Part shown: positions 25,601-32,008 of the stretch, piece after piece
Numbering within the stretch: position 1 is the stretch's first letter
Layout: each line of letters opens with the position of its first letter
From: Nitrospirota bacterium
GTDB lineage: Bacteria > Nitrospirota > 9FT-COMBO-42-15 > HDB-SIOI813
Assembly: GCA_016217665.1 (NCBI GenBank)
Contig: JACRHF010000002.1
Location: forward strand, 1 to 39,402
Direction of reading: 5' to 3'
Length of the DNA: 39,402 bases
Translations under genes and position numbers: made by a program
The notes under the pieces: model-generated
The model's input: only the letters and a program-made list of their open reading frames with translations
Databases searched by the model: none
What the model was told of the DNA's origin: nothing

Positions 25601-26172
25601 GGGATAGAGCAGCGCGAGAGCGATCCATGCTCATAGGGACAATAGCCCACGCTGTTCTTGAACAGTGGGACTTTGGAAGGGACCCTGCCTTGTTCAAACA
25701 CACGATAGACGAGGCTTGCCTCAAGTTTATCCCCACCGGTAATCCCCCTTATTCCCCCTTTAGAAAAGGGGGGAAGGGGGGATTTGATCGGGGATTCTCA
25801 GATAAAGCATCATCAATCCTCACAGAACTCTATGAGATATTTGATTCCTTCTCAGCCTCCCCTGCCTATGATGAGCTGCGCAGGGCAACGATTATCGGCA
25901 GGGAGGTCCCCTTTGTCATACCGTGGGGAGGACAGGTGATGAACGGAGTTATTGATCTCATATACCGGGAGGGGGAGCGACTCTATATAGCGGACTATAA
26001 GACAGACAAGATCTCAGAGGGGGATGTCGCTGAGAAGATCAAGGGATATGCCCTTTCAGGGAAGATATATATGGAGGCAGTCCGGCGGTCTCTCAGGCAA
26101 GAGGTTAGCGGGTTTAAGCTTATATTCTTACGTCTGGGAAGAGCCATAAACCTCACTACCGGTGCAGAATGA
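22627..26172 (+). CDS. addA: AddA-like helicase-nuclease subunit with two repeat-encoded inserts
   Basis: AddA is the motor and second nuclease of the AddAB break-processing complex. The 1181-residue protein has Walker A AGAGTGKT (25-32), VDEFQDTDPIQYE near 369, VGDPKQSIYAFRRAD, STNFRS, SIHKAKGLEFPLVIL and YVAMTRAR. The C-terminal nuclease has GTIAHAVLEQW (about 1003-1013), VIDLIY (about 1109) and ADYKTDK (about 1122). Two stretches are not native: residues 628-675 (beginning KGGFDRG, ending FRGNDG) and about 1039-1057 (NPPYSPFRKGGKGGFDRG). They are in-frame translations of intergenic palindromic repeats. Both lie between conserved motifs, and the frame stays open, so the protein is probably functional. 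ATG overlaps the addB stop (ATGA). Confidence 0.92.
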   Translation: MKDLSDAEDRRLAVTTFDKNIVVTAGAGTGKTTLLVERILHLLMREPDPLRITDIVALTFTNKAANEMKIRLKERLQGLISTPVSQGTLPDEDPLLQDLRERYGLSREKIEARAHDASNDLEMAQIGTMHSFAGHILRLYPIEARMDPKFQEDDGSEFEAHFVREWEGWLDVELSSESPRRGLWKRVLHSIGLESLESFAKELCRENIPVPRLLLYFDNQAQSYEVERWLREMRNRAERLLSVYTKTRKVEQFLKGAYDLLDHLLSKKEGVPVMEGTLSGTPPSGWSEEDFREAKQIIRTAKGISSADVPFFRSLLELLFPFVTETRRRFTASGYISFDGLLTSCRDLLKTHLRVRGELKQRFKALLVDEFQDTDPIQYEIILYLSEIPGHCEAEWHKIQLTPGKLFIVGDPKQSIYAFRRADIEAYSRVVEMIISGQGGIQAALSTNFRSHDRIIDVVNELCGHLIRRRELLQPEYIPLMEHPDHKAGLSGQRVELRIVDGRGVEDMDASMASRCEAEAIGRWLKEEVIGKETLMDSKGGKALVSPRHVALLFRKLTEVYEYLEVLRRYEIPYIVEGERHFFGTQEVIDFVNLLKAIDNPFDRVALVGVLRSPLGGLSDREIYELGKGGFDRGLPEEPHMPIRGAKEHGNVIPAQAGIQNADSGLDSHFRGNDGLLPELCSILRRLHQETGTMSLTDAIHHIFDSLPMLEFAASSYQGEQAVANLMKIQRIAESLSTRSNLTLKGFTTLLETKVTGMEEEGESPLAEETVDAVRVLSIHKAKGLEFPLVILAGMHSSLKGGEDQVSVIHDWSRDEVGFKVEGFRNPAAVMLQERGLVRDEEEQKRLLYVAMTRARECLVLSGTLYGRANRGSFLSLVTEGMGEAVGERSSREIETGKGRIRQSVIDVADCIPNYSSKKPRKSGGKDQRPEARGNQYGDVVPEEIGVFADLWESRDHRYATIRSKSLFVTPSGLKEAAEAKPAPKKTEAAEGDRAARERSMLIGTIAHAVLEQWDFGRDPALFKHTIDEACLKFIPTGNPPYSPFRKGGKGGFDRGFSDKASSILTELYEIFDSFSASPAYDELRRATIIGREVPFVIPWGGQVMNGVIDLIYREGERLYIADYKTDKISEGDVAEKIKGYALSGKIYMEAVRRSLRQEVSGFKLIFLRLGRAINLTTGAE
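24508..24578. repeat. Partial family C repeat plus linker inside addA
   Basis: The stretch begins with AAGGGGGGATTTGATCGAGG (24508-24527), the right half of a family C repeat. The linker CACATGCCCATCCGGGGCGC and then AAAGGAACATGG follows. The linker resembles the segment left of the family C copies at 35242 and 36172 (CATGAGCCGGGGGCTCAC, AAAGG). It is read in frame as part of AddA. Confidence 0.65.
24579..24649. repeat. Family B palindromic repeat inside addA
   Basis: This is a complete family B element with arms CGTCATTCCCGCGCAAGCGG/GAATCCAG and CTGGATTCCCAC ... GTGGGAATGACG. It is translated in frame as VIPAQAGIQ ... SHFRGNDG. It joins directly to the partial family C element on its left. 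Confidence 0.9.
25741..25797. repeat. Family C palindromic repeat inside addA
   Basis: The element is AATCCCCCTTATTCCCCCTT, TAGAAAAGGGG, then GGAAGGGGGGATTTGATCGG with a GGATTCTCAG edge. It forms a C-rich/G-rich hairpin and is translated in frame as NPPYSPFRKGGKGGFDRG. It lies between the helicase part and the C-terminal nuclease of AddA. Confidence 0.85.
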
Positions 26173-26197
26173 AGCTAAACATAAGGCTAAATTTAAC

Positions 26198-26226
26198 TTG
26201 ACAATAGAAATCCTTTCATGTTTAAT
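26198..26226 (+). promoter_or_regulatory. Candidate promoter upstream of the small lipoprotein gene
   Basis: TTGACA (26198-26203) and TTTAAT (26221-26226) are spaced by 17 bases, just after the addA stop. The gene they would serve starts about 180 bases later; the stretch between is AT-rich with no recognisable structure. Confidence 0.45.
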
Positions 26227-26404
26227 AGCATATTACTTTTAACAGTGCGGCCATAAAAAGGAAATCACTTATCCTGCCATGGAATAGACCACTAAGCAGA
26301 TCAGGGATATATTAATAAGTTGCCAGGCCGCAGAAACATAACTCCATCGGTGATATAAAATGAGGATTGAAACTCGCATGAAGAAAGGAGGTGAATAGAT
26401 AATA

Positions 26405-26605
26405 ATGAAAAAAGGTCTAATAATGCTTTTAGCGTTGTTTATAGCAGGAACTATCTCCCTTACTGCGTGTCAGAAGAAGGAAGAGCCCGCAGCGCCAGCA
26501 GAGGCGCCGGCGACTCAGGAACAGGCTCCTCCGGCTCAGGAGGCGGCTCCTGCTGGGGAAGGTGCCCCGGCAGCCCCGGCTGAACAGCCGGCTGGAGGAA
26601 AGTAA
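26405..26605 (+). CDS. Small Ala/Pro/Glu-rich lipoprotein
   Basis: This 66-residue protein has a signal peptide MKKGLIMLLALFIAGTISLT and lipobox LTAC with Cys22. The mature part is low complexity, built almost wholly of alanine, proline, glutamate and glutamine (EEPAAPAEAP, PAQEAAPAGEG). It probably stays attached to the inner face of a membrane as an extended chain. I know no function for it. The ribosome site is excellent (AAAGGAGGTGA) and a strong terminator follows 20 bases after the stop, so it is a single-gene unit. Similar short lipoproteins are common in Gram-negative anaerobes, but they are too simple to classify. Confidence 0.75.
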   Translation: MKKGLIMLLALFIAGTISLTACQKKEEPAAPAEAPATQEQAPPAQEAAPAGEGAPAAPAEQPAGGK

Positions 26606-26625
26606 GCAGGGAGTTGATCTATCTA

Positions 26626-26666
26626 AAAGGCCCATCGATCGTCTTGGTGGGCCTTTATTTTTTATT
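26626..26666 (+). terminator. Rho-independent terminator
   Basis: AAAGGCCCA (26626-26634) pairs with TGGGCCTTT (26648-26656) around a 13-base loop, and ATTTTTTATT follows. It closes the small lipoprotein gene. Confidence 0.85.
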
Positions 26667-26707
26667 AACTTGTTAATTCCTGGTAGCTTGGCTACCGTAT
26701 GTCATTT

Positions 26708-26777
26708 CGTCATTCCCACGTAAGTGGGAATCCAGTGTGTTGCACTGCTCTGGATTCCTGCTTTCGCAGGAATGACG
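26708..26777. repeat. Palindromic intergenic repeat, family B
   Basis: CGTCATTCCCACGTAAGTGG/GAATCCAG is paired with CTGGATTCCTGC ... GCAGGAATGACG. It lies between the terminator and typA. Confidence 0.85.
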
Positions 26778-26830
26778 GCGGGTTTGTTTAGTTGCCCTGT
26801 TGGACATAGAACATCTTAGAGAGGACTTCT

Positions 26831-28642
26831 ATGAAGCGTGAGGATTTAAGAAACATCGCCATTATCGCCCATGTGGACCACGGCAAGACGACCCTTGTTG
26901 ACGGAATGTTAAAACAGGGGGGCATCTTTCGTTCCAATGAAAGGGTACAGGAGAGGGTCATGGATAACATTGACCTGGAGCGGGAACGCGGGATTACAAT
27001 CATGGCCAAGAACACGGCAGTCGCATACAACGGGGTGAAGATCAATATCGTCGATACCCCCGGACATGCCGACTTTGGAGGCGAGGTAGAAAGGACCCTG
27101 AAGATGGTGGACGGAGTGCTGCTCCTCGTCGATGCCTCTGAGGGCCCCCTGCCGCAGACGCGGTTTGTGCTCAGGAAGGCGCTTGAGCTCAAATTGCCGC
27201 CGCTTCTGGTGATCAACAAGATTGACAGGCCTGATGCCAGGATTCAGGAGGTTCTTAACGAGGTCTATGACCTCTTCATTGACCTGGATGCTACTGAAGA
27301 CCAACTGGAGTTCCCCATCGTCTATACCAATGCCAGGATGGGCATCGCAAAGATGAACCTTGATGAGGATTCAAAGAGCCTTCAACCCCTCTTTGACCTG
27401 ATCTTGAAAACCATCCCTCCTCCGGAGGACAGTAGAGGGGAGATCCTGCAGATCCTTGTGACCAATATAGACTATAGCGATTATGTGGGGAGGCTTGCCA
27501 TAGGCAAGATCTTTTCAGGGACGGTAAAGGCCAGTGATCCGGTTGCCGTGATCGACAGTAAAGGGAGTGTTGTAAAAACGAAGATCACGTCTCTGTATAC
27601 CTTTCAGGGATTAGAGAGGATGGATGCCAAAGAGGTGTCAGCAGGGGATATCGTGGCCCTTGCCGGCATAGAAGGGGTCAACATCGGCGATACGATCACG
27701 GATGCGGAGAGACCGGTGCCTTTGCCAAGGATCAAAGTGGATGAGCCGACTATATCCATGGTCTTTGCCGTGAATACTTCCCCCCTTTCAGGAAGGGAAG
27801 GAAAATGGGTGACATCGAGGAATCTGCGGGAACGGCTTGAGAAAGAACTCCTCTATAACGTTGCCATTCGCGTGGAGGTTGACAATACAGACTCTTTCAA
27901 GGTGATGGGGCGCGGGGAGTTACAGCTCTCGATTTTGATTGAGATGATGCGGCGCGAGGGGTATGAGCTCTCGGTCTCCATGCCTGAGACGATCACAAAG
28001 GAGATCAATGGCGCCCTGCATGAGCCGATGGAACTCCTTGTGATTGATGTGCCGGAAGAGTTTGTCGGTGTTGTGACCCAGCAGATCGGGATGAGAAAGG
28101 GGAAGATGCAGAAGATGCAGAACAACGGCCATGGACGGGTGAGGCTGGAGTACAGGATCCCGTCACGAGGGTTGATCGGTTTCCGTTCCCAGTTCCTGAC
28201 CGACACCAGAGGGACAGGACTCTTAAATCACCTCTTTGACGGATTTGAACCGTGGCATGGCCCAATGTCCAAGCGACAGACAGGGGCGCTTGTCTCTGAC
28301 AGGGCCGGAACGTCTACCCCCTATGCACTCTTTCACCTCCAGCCCAGGGGGTCGCTCTTCATCAAGGAAAACACCGCTGTTTATGAGGGGATGGTCATCG
28401 GGGAGAATTCAAGGGACAATGACCTTGATGTAAACGTCGTCAGGGAGAAGAAGCAGACAAACATGCGTGCCTCAGGCTCTGACGAGAACATCCAGCTCAT
28501 GCCGCCGAAGATACCCAACCTTGAACAGGCGATTGAGTTTATCCGGGAAGATGAACTGGTGGAAGTCACCCCCCAGTCCGTCAGGATGAGGAAAAAGGTC
28601 TTAGAGGCGAATAAGAGGCCGAAGGTGCAGAAGGAATCGTAA
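26831..28642 (+). CDS. typA: Ribosome-binding GTPase TypA/BipA
   Basis: This is a translational GTPase that helps ribosome assembly and stress adaptation. The 603-residue length is exact for the family. The G domain shows [10 protein letters not shown] (G1), [11 protein letters not shown] (G2), [14 protein letters not shown] (G3) and NKIDRPDAR (G4). EF-G-like domains follow, then the BipA C-terminal part with [20 protein letters not shown] and [20 protein letters not shown] 26831 follows GAGAGGAC. The stop overlaps the next start by one base (TAATG), so the broken yhcH gene was translationally coupled to it. Confidence 0.97.
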   Translation: MKREDLRNIAIIAHVDHGKTTLVDGMLKQGGIFRSNERVQERVMDNIDLERERGITIMAKNTAVAYNGVKINIVDTPGHADFGGEVERTLKMVDGVLLLVDASEGPLPQTRFVLRKALELKLPPLLVINKIDRPDARIQEVLNEVYDLFIDLDATEDQLEFPIVYTNARMGIAKMNLDEDSKSLQPLFDLILKTIPPPEDSRGEILQILVTNIDYSDYVGRLAIGKIFSGTVKASDPVAVIDSKGSVVKTKITSLYTFQGLERMDAKEVSAGDIVALAGIEGVNIGDTITDAERPVPLPRIKVDEPTISMVFAVNTSPLSGREGKWVTSRNLRERLEKELLYNVAIRVEVDNTDSFKVMGRGELQLSILIEMMRREGYELSVSMPETITKEINGALHEPMELLVIDVPEEFVGVVTQQIGMRKGKMQKMQNNGHGRVRLEYRIPSRGLIGFRSQFLTDTRGTGLLNHLFDGFEPWHGPMSKRQTGALVSDRAGTSTPYALFHLQPRGSLFIKENTAVYEGMVIGENSRDNDLDVNVVREKKQTNMRASGSDENIQLMPPKIPNLEQAIEFIREDELVEVTPQSVRMRKKVLEANKRPKVQKES

Positions 28643-29105
28643 TGGTTGTTACGGATATCGTGCACATCGGGAATCAGGTCTCAATGACCACCGATCTCAA
28701 AAAGGCAATTGATTTTTTGCAGAGGCCGGATATTCATGGTCTGGCTGACGGCAGGGTGGATATAGATGGACAACATCTGTTTGCCCTTGTCCAACGGTAT
28801 GAGACTATCATGGGGACATCCCCAGATTTGAATACCATCGAAAGTATATTGACGTTCAGTATATTGTATCCGGAGAGGAGATTATCGGCTGGGTCCCGGC
28901 AGGGCGAATGGCGGTTACTGAGGCCTATGACATTGAAAAGGACATCTGCTTTGGTATAGTATCCAAGAGTGAAATAACGCCAGTCTATCTTCAGGCAGGA
29001 CAATTGGCAGTGCTATATCCGGAAGATGGCCATGCCCCTAAATTGGCGGCCGGCGCACCATCCCGCGTTACCAAGATTGTTGTCAAAGTTGCCGTAAAAC
29101 AATGA
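28642..29105 (+). pseudogene. YhcH/YjgK/YiaL family protein, frameshifted
   Basis: The family (beta-barrel proteins such as NanQ and EbgC) handles sugar anomers or related small substrates. The first part reads [19 protein letters not shown] ... VQRYETIMGTSP in one frame. The rest (RFEYHRKYIDVQYIVSGEE, then IIGWVPAGRMAVTEAYD, AVLYPEDGHAPKLAAG and TKIVVKVAV) is in another, starting near 28823. Adding one C to the CCCC run at 28820-28823 joins them into a normal 154-residue protein with the expected H and E ligands. Without the correction the first frame ends at 28959 with an unrelated tail. This is either a recent one-base loss or an assembly error. It is coupled to typA. Confidence 0.8.
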
Positions 29106-29119
29106 CGGGGTCACCCCGT
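29105..29119. terminator. Palindrome between convergent genes
   Basis: ACGGGGT-C-ACCCCGT covers the five-base gap between the yhcH stop and the stop of the minus-strand gene. It could end transcription from both sides, but the loop is a single base and no T-run follows, so function is uncertain. Confidence 0.3.
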
Positions 29120-29653
29120 TAAGCGTCTGTTTCGAAGTTTTTGAGCCCCGGAAATCGCTTCAGCCACAAATTCTCTGACGCCCACTTCCCTCCCCTTCAA
29201 TCGTGCCAGCGTTACAAGATCATCGCTGTAGAATGCCCAGAGCGTGTTACCGAGGGCTTCATAGTTGCGTTTGATAATGTCCCCGCCGATGCCCAAGACC
29301 GTGTACTCACTGATTTCAACTAAGACTTCCGTCAAACCATTGATCACCTCGGGCGTGATCGAACTCCGGCCCTTGTCGGCTACTACTCGAACCCCACCGG
29401 CACTAATTAAAAGAAACAGGTCATACCAAAACATGCCATCATCATAGAGGTCATGCTTCAAGAAATAGTCGCGGTGCTGACGTACTTTGGCAAGGCCCTC
29501 CCGGGCCAACTGGAGTAGGGCAACGTAAAGGCTCGCATCCGCTTGCACAATGGGAACAAAATGCAGATTTTCATCCTGTGGGTTGTGCGCCTTCTCAAGC
29601 TGCCGCAATCTTACATGGATCTCTTGAAAATCGGCCTTGATCTGCTCTCGCAT
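29111..29653 (-). CDS. Hypothetical protein, partner of the zinc-ribbon/nuclease-like gene
   Basis: This 180-residue soluble protein belongs to no family I recognise. It starts with a charged helix (MREQIKADFQEIHVRLRQLE), continues with alternating amphipathic helices, and has a tryptophan/tyrosine-rich middle (DDGMFWYDLFLLISAGG). There is no signal peptide, membrane segment or obvious catalytic motif. The ATG has GGGGG five bases upstream and lies 26 bases after the stop of the upstream nuclease-like gene on the same strand, so the two are probably one operon. The gene ends five bases from the convergent yhcH stop. Its context suggests an accessory or defence-type cargo, but that is inference. 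Confidence 0.6.
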   Translation of the reverse strand: MREQIKADFQEIHVRLRQLEKAHNPQDENLHFVPIVQADASLYVALLQLAREGLAKVRQHRDYFLKHDLYDDGMFWYDLFLLISAGGVRVVADKGRSSITPEVINGLTEVLVEISEYTVLGIGGDIIKRNYEALGNTLWAFYSDDLVTLARLKGREVGVREFVAEAISGAQKLRNRRLTG

Positions 29654-29679
29654 CCAATCCCCCGTAGCCGTGAAGGCAA

Positions 29680-30719
29680 CTAAAAACAGTTAAAGGCTCT
29701 GCCGCAGTTGAGACTTTTTGTCTTCATATACCAGGAAAGGTCCGCTAACTGTTCATCCCCTTTGATCACTCGGTCAAAAATATTCTCCCATGTCCGATGA
29801 ATGAAGCGCTGTTTGTATTCACCCCGCAAAAATGAACGCACATTCCTTACAACCGGCATAGCCTCCGGCCGTCCTTGTCGTAAGTGCATCACATGTTGAT
29901 TCCTCAAGTTGACCACATACCACTTTGGTATCTCTTCTAACTTACTCATCGCCGCCGCAAAGACAATATTTCTGAAGATTTGTCCATAGAACGGCTGCCT
30001 CTGCGAACTGAAGTCAAAGATCTCAGCAATCTCATCAGGGATAATCGTATTCTCCTTGCAGTACCTCTGAATTAACCCTTGATGGCTCTGGGGCTTCTCA
30101 CCAGGACGCTCTTGGGCATCCCTGGCAGGGGGATTTTACTGCCCAGCTTTGCTTCAATACAGATGAGGACCTTATCGGGTACGATCAGCATAATGTCAGG
30201 CTCAGTAACAAAGGGATATATATCCAGCTCTAAGGACTTTCGAACTTCAGACAGCGGATTATAAGGGACAAATCGGTCATTCTCTAAATCAATCTTCCCA
30301 CCCCATAAATATAATTCCACAGCATCGGTCACAACGTTCCCAGTCAAATCCAAAGCCAGTTTTTTGAGTGGGTTACCATGCGCAAACAATTCTGAAAACA
30401 CGTTATATGTCACCGCGTCTTCGCTATTTTCATAGCACAGCCGTCCTGATTCTATTTTATTGCCTCGATTGTTGTGACCCAGGAAGTGGTTGACATAGAA
30501 ATCTCCGTGAAACATCAAGTTGCGTCGTACAGAAAGCTCTAAATCTTCCGGAGAAGGCCCGTTATAATAGACAAAACCATTTGTATGAATCCGGATCCCA
30601 TGCTCAGGACAAAAGGGGACTTTTGTTTTTTGATTATATGGAACGCTATAACGTTTTACGTCGATCGTACAGTTTTTGACCGGACATTGGTCTTTCCCTA
30701 ACTTAGTGAGGTTATGTAG
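29680..30719 (-). pseudogene. Zinc-ribbon plus PD-(D/E)XK-like protein, frameshifted and without a clear start
   Basis: The reading frame opens at 30719 after a stop. It first encodes a probable zinc ribbon (CPVKNC, then PFCPEHGIRIHTNGFVYYNG), then SEDAVTYNVFSELF and a candidate nuclease core (EPDIMLIVPDKVLICIEAKL), where the D and E-x-K fit PD-(D/E)XK. At about 30134-30137 an A-run on the coding strand is one base short. Restoring it joins GSKNPPARDAQERPGEKP to the second part (QRYCKENTIIPDEIAEIF, then RNIVFAAAMSKLEEIPKWYV), which ends at 29680. The joined length is about 346 residues. No ATG, GTG or TTG precedes the ribbon; the first candidates are TTG/ATG near 30518. The family is unknown to me and the nuclease call rests on motif shape. 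Confidence 0.6.
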
Positions 30720-30790
30720 TTAAACTAGATAGCCTTTGTTTTTATAAAAGACTGTTGACTCATAATATCGTCTGGTATATCATCCCATTA

Positions 30791-31075
30791 GTGAAGGGAA
30801 CACTTATAAGACATACGAAGGTTAGACAGGACAACGGTAATATTGTAGAGATCAAGTTATGGAAGGTGCCACCTTCTCAAGACAAGCCTCACGGCTATAA
30901 ATATTCACTTGCTTACGTGGTCAAGGATAAACGGGTTGTCGGCTATGATAACGGGGAGGGGCAGGGGGATCACAAACACTATGGGGATAATATAGAGCGC
31001 TACGAATTCAAGACCGTATGGGACCTGATAGACGACTTCTTTAAGGATATTGAAAAATATAAAGGGGGGAAATGA
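30791..31075 (+). CDS. tumE: TumE-like toxin (DUF6516 family) of a toxin-antitoxin pair
   Basis: A 94-residue protein starts at GTG 30791 (read as MKGTLIRHTKV). The conserved segments are GNIVEIKLWKVP, HGYKYSLAYVVKDKRVVGYDNGEG and the QGDHKHYGD motif, matching the TumE/DUF6516 type of toxin-antitoxin proteins. The start is not certain: an in-frame TTG at 30755 would add 12 residues, but the family normally begins near the chosen GTG. Neither has a strong ribosome site. The stop overlaps the next gene by four bases (ATGA), typical of a coupled pair. It is divergent from the nuclease-like gene. Confidence 0.7.
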   Translation: MKGTLIRHTKVRQDNGNIVEIKLWKVPPSQDKPHGYKYSLAYVVKDKRVVGYDNGEGQGDHKHYGDNIERYEFKTVWDLIDDFFKDIEKYKGGK

Positions 31076-31449
31076 TGAAGCTCAAGAAAGTGCGGATAGG
31101 CATAAAGAGCGTAAAAGAAGCCCTGGAGGACTTTGCGAGGACGGCCGTGGCCATAGAGCGTGGCGAGAAGGTGAAGAAGGAAAAGGGGGTTTATTTTGAG
31201 AGCATAGAGGGGTTCAGGAAGGCCCTTACCCCAAAGAGGCTTGAGCTTCTGCACCTGATTAAAGAGAAACACCCTAAAAGCCTTCAGGAGTTATCCCGAC
31301 TTGCAAAGAGGGACATAAAGAGTGTTATTACGGATATTGAGATCCTGGAGAGCCTCGATCTGGTTGACATAGAGCGGAAGAAAAAGGGGCGTGGAGAGTC
31401 CACACCGGAAGTCAATTATGACGCGATAGAGTTATTGGTTGCAGTGTAG
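31072..31449 (+). CDS. tumA: TumA-like antitoxin, helix-turn-helix regulator
   Basis: A 125-residue protein has a helical N-terminus (about 1-55) and a winged helix-turn-helix in the second half: TPKRLELLHLIKEKHPKSLQ, ELSRLAKRDIKSVITDIEIL, then a wing ending VDIERKKKGRG. This fits antitoxins of the TumA/HVO_A0114-like regulator type, which neutralise the partner toxin and repress the operon. ATG 31072 follows AAAGGGGGGAA and overlaps the toxin stop. A second ATG at 31075 is possible. tRNA-Leu lies 40 bases beyond the stop on the other strand. Confidence 0.75.
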   Translation: MMKLKKVRIGIKSVKEALEDFARTAVAIERGEKVKKEKGVYFESIEGFRKALTPKRLELLHLIKEKHPKSLQELSRLAKRDIKSVITDIEILESLDLVDIERKKKGRGESTPEVNYDAIELLVAV

Positions 31450-31488
31450 GGAGTGACCTACCTTCACGAAACCCTTACTCTAAATAAA

Positions 31489-31575
31489 TGGTGCCGGGAG
31501 GGGGAATCGAACCCCCATGGGGTTGCCCCCGCGGGATTTTGAGTCCCGTGCGTCTACCTGTTTCACCATCCCGGC
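31489..31575 (-). tRNA. tRNA-Leu(CAA), CCA encoded
   Basis: The acceptor GCCGGGA (31575-31569) pairs with TCCCGGC, followed by A and an encoded CCA (31491-31489). The anticodon stem CGGGA/TCCCG holds loop CTCAAAA, so the anticodon is CAA, reading UUG. The long variable arm (around GGGGGCAACCCC) is as expected for a class II leucine tRNA. The T arm GGGGGTTCGATTCCCCC is intact. The 3' end faces the toxin-antitoxin and nuclease-like genes. Confidence 0.96.
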
Positions 31576-31608
31576 ATAGGGCCTGCTTCAGGGACAAAAT
31601 TCCATTTT

Positions 31609-31637
31609 ATAATCCACAAATTCGATCTAAAAGTCAA
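31609..31637 (-). promoter_or_regulatory. Candidate promoter for tRNA-Leu
   Basis: On the minus strand TTGACT (31637-31632) is followed after 17 bases by GATTAT (31614-31609), with TATAAA overlapping it. The start would be about 25 bases before the tRNA. It is divergent from the B12 operon promoter. Confidence 0.5.
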
Positions 31638-31668
31638 GGTATGGTAAAAATCTTGTGATAAAAAATCC

Positions 31669-31698
31669 TTGACACGAGCAATCCTCTTGGTCTATAAG
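31669..31698 (+). promoter_or_regulatory. Promoter of the vitamin B12 operon
   Basis: TTGACA (31669-31674) and TATAAG (31693-31698) are separated by 18 bases. Transcription would begin near 31705, exactly where the cobalamin riboswitch starts. Confidence 0.75.
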
Positions 31699-31705
31699 TG
31701 TAAGT

Positions 31706-31890
31706 AATAATCCAGGTGTGCTTATCCGGATAGGGTAGGCCAAGAGGGAACCCTGTGAGAATCAGGGGTGGTCCCGCCGCTGTATTTGGGGACGAAGGCC
31801 GCAGTGAGCCCACTAAGGGGGGTATCTCCTTGGGAAGGGGCGGTCAGTAGGATGATCCAATAGCCAGAAGACCTGCCTGGAACAAGAAGG
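31706..31890 (+). ncRNA. Cobalamin riboswitch aptamer
   Basis: The aptamer shows the conserved run AGGGAACCCTGTGAGAATCA, then GGGGTGGTCCCGCCGCTGTA (31745-31784), and the B12 box AGCCAGAAGACCTGCCT (31862-31878). An AATCCAGGTGTG segment at the 5' end starts the element. It controls the downstream btuF-btuC-btuD-tonB-btuB-cobU-cobT genes, whose products import and remodel corrinoids. Bound adenosylcobalamin (or a related form) is expected to switch expression off. Confidence 0.93.
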
Positions 31891-31953
31891 TGCTGTAACC
31901 TCCGCAAGAGGGGTGCAGGCACACAGCCTCAGGATGAAGAGACAGGGTGCAAT

Positions 31954-31995
31954 CCTCAGGGCCTTTTAACGGCTTTGGGGATTTTTTGTTTTTTT
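31954..31995 (+). terminator. Riboswitch expression platform: terminator with competing hairpin
   Basis: CCTCAGGGCC (31954-31963) pairs with GGCTTTGGGG (31971-31980), counting three G-U pairs, around loop TTTTAAC. ATTTTTTGTTTTTTT follows. Upstream, GCCTCAGGAT (31926-31935) can pair imperfectly with ATCCTCAGGGC (31952-31962), which would hide the left arm of the terminator and act as an antiterminator. Confidence 0.75.
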
Positions 31996-32008
31996 GGGGT
32001 AAACGTCA

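Noticed and set aside
26366-26374. GATTGAAAC, which resembles the end of many CRISPR repeats
   Set aside because: It occurs once in this stretch, with no spaced copies and no cas genes nearby.
26360-26398. A 12-codon open frame just before the small lipoprotein gene
   Set aside because: Its last codons are simply the Shine-Dalgarno region read as codons; there is no ribosome site or amino-acid pattern suggesting a leader peptide.
29105-31575. An integrative element attached at the 3' end of tRNA-Leu
   Set aside because: The island faces the tRNA 3' end, but no integrase is present and I found no second copy of the tRNA 3' sequence near 29.1 kb.
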